From Streptomyces sp. HB132 (lineage in GTDB: Bacteria; Actinomycetota; Actinomycetes; Streptomycetales; Streptomycetaceae): 64,000 nucleotides of DNA. Numbering within the stretch: the stretch's first letter is position 1; every line of letters starts with the position of its first letter. Positions 61,281 through 64,000 of the stretch are shown piece by piece. Below the pieces are notes generated by a model, which saw nothing but the letters and a program-made list of their open reading frames with translations, was not told the DNA's origin and ran no database searches. A program made the translations under genes and the position numbers. Location: NCBI RefSeq assembly GCF_016909575.1, contig NZ_JAFBGA010000014.1, forward strand, positions 1-64,000, given 5' to 3'.

Positions 61281-62063
61281 TCACTTGCCGAACCGGCGCT
61301 GCCGTCCCGCGTACGAGCGGATCGCGCGCAGGAAGTCCACGCGGCGGAACGCCGGCCAGTAGCAGTCCACCCAGTGCATCTCCGCGTAGGCGGACTGCCA
61401 GAGCAGGAAGCCCGACAGTCGCTGCTCGCCGGACGTCCGGATGATGAAGTCGGTGTGGTCGGCGGTCGGCGAGTACAGGTGCCGGGAGATGTCGTCGATG
61501 TCGAACCGCTCGGCCAGCTCGGCGGGGTCGCCGCCGGCCGCGATGTGCGCCGCGAAGGCGCTCTTGACCGCGTCGACGATCTCCCGCCGTCCGCCGTAGC
61601 CGATCGCGATGTCCACCTTGAGTCCGGTGCGCCCGGCCGTCGTGGCGGTGGCGTCCTTGAGGACCTCGGCGGTGGCGCCGGGCAGCAGGTCGAGCGAGCC
61701 GATCACCTGGACCTCCCAGGGACGGCCGGCGGCCGTGATGTCCTGGACGGTCTCCTTGATGATCTCGATCAGTGGACCGAGCTGTTCGGCGGGGCGTCCG
61801 AGGTTGTCGTCGGACAGCATGAACAGGGTCACGCGCTCGATTCCGGCGGCCGTGCACCAGTCCAGGAACTCGGTCGCCTTGGCGCCGCCGGCCCGGTACC
61901 CCTCACGGAGGTCCGTGTGGCCCGCCTGGCGGGCCCAGCGCCGGTTGCCGTCGAGCATGACCCCGACGTGCTGCGGGCGTGGCAGCCCCACCAGCGTGGA
62001 GGCGAGTCGGCGCTCGTACACCGCCTCTATGGGCCGTCTGAGGAACAGCGGGAGCAGCTTCAC
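61281..62063 (-). CDS. uppS: Isoprenyl transferase (cis-prenyltransferase, undecaprenyl diphosphate synthase-like)
   Basis: The protein has 260 aa. It extends an allylic diphosphate with isopentenyl diphosphate in cis, giving polyprenyl carriers for wall polymers. Signatures: HVGVMLDGNRRWARQAG (catalytic Asp and the DGN-RW loop), then FMLSDDNLGRPAEQL, RIEVQVIGSLDLLP-like WEVQVIGSLDLLP, and DFIIRTSGEQRLSGFLLWQSAYAE near the C-terminus. Streptomyces have more than one such enzyme, and the product length cannot be read from sequence. The ATG at 62063 is the natural start. Its carrier product fits the LCP and glycosyltransferase genes to the left of the island. Confidence 0.93.
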   Translation of the reverse strand: MKLLPLFLRRPIEAVYERRLASTLVGLPRPQHVGVMLDGNRRWARQAGHTDLREGYRAGGAKATEFLDWCTAAGIERVTLFMLSDDNLGRPAEQLGPLIEIIKETVQDITAAGRPWEVQVIGSLDLLPGATAEVLKDATATTAGRTGLKVDIAIGYGGRREIVDAVKSAFAAHIAAGGDPAELAERFDIDDISRHLYSPTADHTDFIIRTSGEQRLSGFLLWQSAYAEMHWVDCYWPAFRRVDFLRAIRSYAGRQRRFGK

Positions 62064-62185
62064 GAACCAACTCCATCACGTCGCGGTCAGCCTCCGCGGA
62101 CCTTACCAGCGGCGTACGGCGCGCTCCCACCGAGCCCCGACCGCCGTGCCCCACAGGCCACTTGGCACCCGCCGCACCCATGGGT

Positions 62186-62214
62186 ACGGCCCCCGGCTCG
62201 AGGCCGGGGGCCGT
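62186..62214 (-). terminator. Terminator hairpin after the acyl-CoA dehydrogenase gene
   Basis: ACGGCCCCCGGC at 62186-62197 pairs perfectly with 62203-62214 (12 bp) around a TCGAG loop, 22 bp past the minus-strand stop. Confidence 0.7.
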
Positions 62215-62236
62215 CGCACGCACAGCGAGGTGGCGA

Positions 62237-63403
62237 TTACGGCAGGTTGCGGGCCATGACGATCCGCTGGACCTGGTTCGTGCCCTCGTAGATCTGCGTG
62301 ATCTTGGCGTCGCGCATCATGCGCTCCACCGGGTAGTCCCGCGTGTAGCCGTAGCCGCCGAGCAGCTGGACGGCGTCCGTGGTGACCTCCATCGCGACGT
62401 CGGAGGCGAAGCACTTGGCCGCGGCACCGAAGAAGGTCAGGTCGCCGTCGAGGCGCTCGGACTTGGCGGCCGCCGAGTAGGTGAGCTGACGGGCGGCCTC
62501 CAGCTTCATCGCCATGTCGGCGAGCATGAACTGGATGCCCTGGAAGTCGCCGATCGGCTTGCCGAACTGCTTGCGCTCCTGGACGTAGCCCTTGGCGTAG
62601 TCGAGGGCGCCCTGGGCGATGCCGAGCGCCTGGGCCGCGATCGTGATTCGGGTGTGGTCCAGGGTCTTCATCGCCGTGGCGAAGCCGGTGCCCTCCTCGC
62701 CGATCATGCGGTCGGCGGGGATGCGGACGTTGTCGAGGTAGACCTCGCGCGTCGGGGAGCCCTTGATGCCGAGCTTCTTCTCCGGGGCACCGAAGGAGAC
62801 GCCCTCGTCGGACTTCTCCACGACGAACGCCGAGATGCCCTTGGAGCGCTTCTCCGGGTCCGTCACGGCCATGACCGTGTAGTACTCGGACTCGCCCGCG
62901 TTGGTGATCCAGCGCTTCACACCGTTGAGGACCCAGAAGTCACCGTCGCGGACGGCCTTGGTCTTCATGCCCGCCGCGTCCGAGCCGGCGTCGGGCTCGG
63001 AGAGGGCGTACGAGAACATCGCGTCGCCCTTGGCGAGCGGGCCCAGGTACTTCTTCTTGAGGTCCTCGGAGCCGGAGAGGATCACCGGGAGCGAGCCCAG
63101 CTTGTTCACGGCCGGGATGAGGGAGGAGGACGCGCAGACACGGGCCACCTCCTCGATCACGATGACCGTGGCGAGCGCGTCGGCGCCCGCGCCGCCGTAC
63201 TCCTCCGGGACGTGGACCGCGTGCAGGTCCGAGGCGACCAGTGCGTCCAGGGCCTCCCGCGGGAAGCGGGCCTCCTCGTCCACCGCGGCGGCGTGCGGGG
63301 CGATCTTCGCCTCGGCGAGCGAACGGATCGTCTCGCGGAGCATGTCGTGCTCCTCGGCCGGACGGTACAGGTCGAAATCGGTCGAACCCGCCAAGACGCT
63401 CAC
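62237..63403 (-). CDS. Acyl-CoA dehydrogenase
   Basis: This 388-aa FAD enzyme oxidises acyl-CoA to enoyl-CoA in beta-oxidation or branched-chain degradation. Family signatures are FSYALSEPDAGSDAAGMKTKA (flavin-binding), WVLNGVKRWITNAG, then GIAQGALDYAKGYVQERKQFGKPI and the C-terminal VQLLGGYGYTRDYPVERMMRDAKI and IYEGTNQVQRIVMARNL. The Glu of IYEGTNQ is the usual catalytic base region. The GTG at 63403 gives VSVLAGSTDFDLYRP, which matches what I recall of Streptomyces homologues. A short inverted repeat lies 14-25 bp upstream. Substrate chain length is not apparent. Confidence 0.93.
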   Translation of the reverse strand: MSVLAGSTDFDLYRPAEEHDMLRETIRSLAEAKIAPHAAAVDEEARFPREALDALVASDLHAVHVPEEYGGAGADALATVIVIEEVARVCASSSLIPAVNKLGSLPVILSGSEDLKKKYLGPLAKGDAMFSYALSEPDAGSDAAGMKTKAVRDGDFWVLNGVKRWITNAGESEYYTVMAVTDPEKRSKGISAFVVEKSDEGVSFGAPEKKLGIKGSPTREVYLDNVRIPADRMIGEEGTGFATAMKTLDHTRITIAAQALGIAQGALDYAKGYVQERKQFGKPIGDFQGIQFMLADMAMKLEAARQLTYSAAAKSERLDGDLTFFGAAAKCFASDVAMEVTTDAVQLLGGYGYTRDYPVERMMRDAKITQIYEGTNQVQRIVMARNLP

Positions 63404-63416
63404 TCCCCAAGAATGC

Positions 63417-63428
63417 TAACTACCGTTA
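63417..63428. promoter_or_regulatory. Possible small operator before the acyl-CoA dehydrogenase gene
   Basis: TAAC-TACC-GTTA forms a 4-bp-arm inverted repeat in an AT-rich stretch (63411-63443) just upstream of the gene. Regulators of fatty-acid genes (TetR type) often bind such sites, but the arms are short and this is weak evidence. Confidence 0.25.
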
Positions 63429-63580
63429 AGTAACCCAATTTTAGTGTCACCGGCGGGCGGAGGCATACGGGCGGGGCACGTGAGCTTGCCGACAGCCGCG
63501 GAAGCCGTCTCGGAACAGGTGCTCCGCAGGCCCCGGATATGCTCGGTCCGCACGTCTGTCCGCATCGTTCAGGAGCACCC

Positions 63581-64000
63581 ATGGCCCTCAGGATCACCGT
63601 GATCGGCACCGGCTACCTCGGCGCCACCCATGCCGCGGCCATGGCGGAACTCGGCTTCGAAGTCCTCGGGCTCGACGTCGTGCCCGAGAAGGTCGAGATG
63701 CTCTCGGCCGGGCGGGTGCCGATGTACGAGCCGGGGCTCGAGGAGATCCTGCAGAAGCACGTCGCGGGCATCGAGGGGTCCACCGGGCGGCTGCGGTTCA
63801 CCACCTCCTGGGAGGAGGTCGGCGCGTTCGGCGATGTGCACTTCGTCTGCGTGAACACTCCTCAGAAGCACGGCGAGTACGCCTGCGACATGAGTTACGT
63901 CGACAGCGCCTTCGCGTCGCTGGCCCCACAGCTGACCCGTCCCGCCCTGGTCGTGGGCAAGTCCACCGTCCCGGTGGGCTCCGCCGCCCGGCTGGCGGCG
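63581..64000 (+). CDS. UDP-glucose/GDP-mannose dehydrogenase family protein, 5' part
   Basis: The frame is open from the ATG at 63581 to the window edge, so the first 140 residues are visible and the gene is incomplete here. The N-terminus LRITVIGTGYLGATHAAAMAELGFEVLGLDV is a Rossmann NAD-binding loop (GxGYLG), followed by VPMYEPGLEEIL, VHFVCVNTP and VVGKSTVPVGSA, all typical of UDP-glucose 6-dehydrogenases. AGGAG lies 6 bases before the start. It would make UDP-glucuronic acid or a related sugar acid, fitting the wall-polymer theme. GDP-mannose or UDP-ManNAc forms cannot be excluded from this part. Confidence 0.9.
   Translation, partial: MALRITVIGTGYLGATHAAAMAELGFEVLGLDVVPEKVEMLSAGRVPMYEPGLEEILQKHVAGIEGSTGRLRFTTSWEEVGAFGDVHFVCVNTPQKHGEYACDMSYVDSAFASLAPQLTRPALVVGKSTVPVGSAARLAA

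Noticed and set aside
63400..63609. Small minus-strand frame upstream of the acyl-CoA dehydrogenase
   Set aside because: It overlaps the start of the dehydrogenase gene on the plus strand (63,581) and has no family resemblance.

Overview
The window is a high-GC actinobacterial chromosome segment, almost certainly Streptomyces. Codon use is strongly G/C in third position, GTG starts and 4-base start/stop overlaps (ATGA, GTGA) are frequent, and there is a WhiB regulator, coenzyme F420 genes, five LytR-CpsA-Psr (LCP) wall-polymer ligases, and a whiJ-type XRE/DUF397/ATPase cluster. All family calls come from reading the translated sequence; no database search was run.

Layout. 1-425: a low-GC, pyrimidine-rich stretch with degenerate repeats and no recognised gene. 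426-15,219: a mostly minus-strand housekeeping block (SpoIIM-like protein, an RDD protein on plus, ahcY, a CDF cation exporter, the sugar-phosphate genes manA / SIS-domain protein / Trm112-like / manB, lactate permease, a DUF3499 protein, a small metallopeptidase-family protein on plus, and a DUF5719 protein). 15,216-19,516: a giant glycosyltransferase (translationally coupled to the DUF5719 gene) and whiB with a readable promoter. 20,171-23,086 (plus): a cysteine-dioxygenase-like protein, then cofD/fbiA and fbiB for coenzyme F420. 23,096-26,849 (minus): a DNA-3-methyladenine-glycosylase-like protein, a sugar-1-phosphate nucleotidyltransferase and a PGRP-type amidase. 26,987-37,805: a TIGR03089-like protein, five LCP paralogues, a family 2 glycosyltransferase and a hotdog thioesterase. 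This part looks devoted to attaching glycopolymers to the wall, and the manA/manB/nucleotidyltransferase genes could supply the sugar nucleotide.

37,954-60,977 is an accessory defence island holding all five genes of a class 1 DISARM anti-phage system: drmD (SNF2-type helicase), drmMI (adenine methylase), drmA (helicase), drmB (DUF1998) and drmC (phospholipase-D fold). The locus is split. Between drmMI and drmA sit about 9.4 kb of other genes: a whiJ-like cluster (DUF397, XRE, GHKL ATPase) plus a winged-helix protein and an Rpn-like protein; a lower-GC minus-strand operon encoding a WXG-like protein, a DUF1023 alpha/beta hydrolase and a lipoprotein; and a two-gene operon for a PD-(D/E)XK protein of the DUF4365 type and a protein I do not recognise, facing away from drmA. 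That last pair is the best candidate here for something undescribed.

61,220-64,000 returns to housekeeping genes: a cis-prenyltransferase (uppS-like), an acyl-CoA dehydrogenase and the 5' part of a nucleotide-sugar dehydrogenase cut by the window edge. Perfect hairpins mark most convergent or operon-end junctions. I saw no tRNA, rRNA, CRISPR array or intact insertion sequence.
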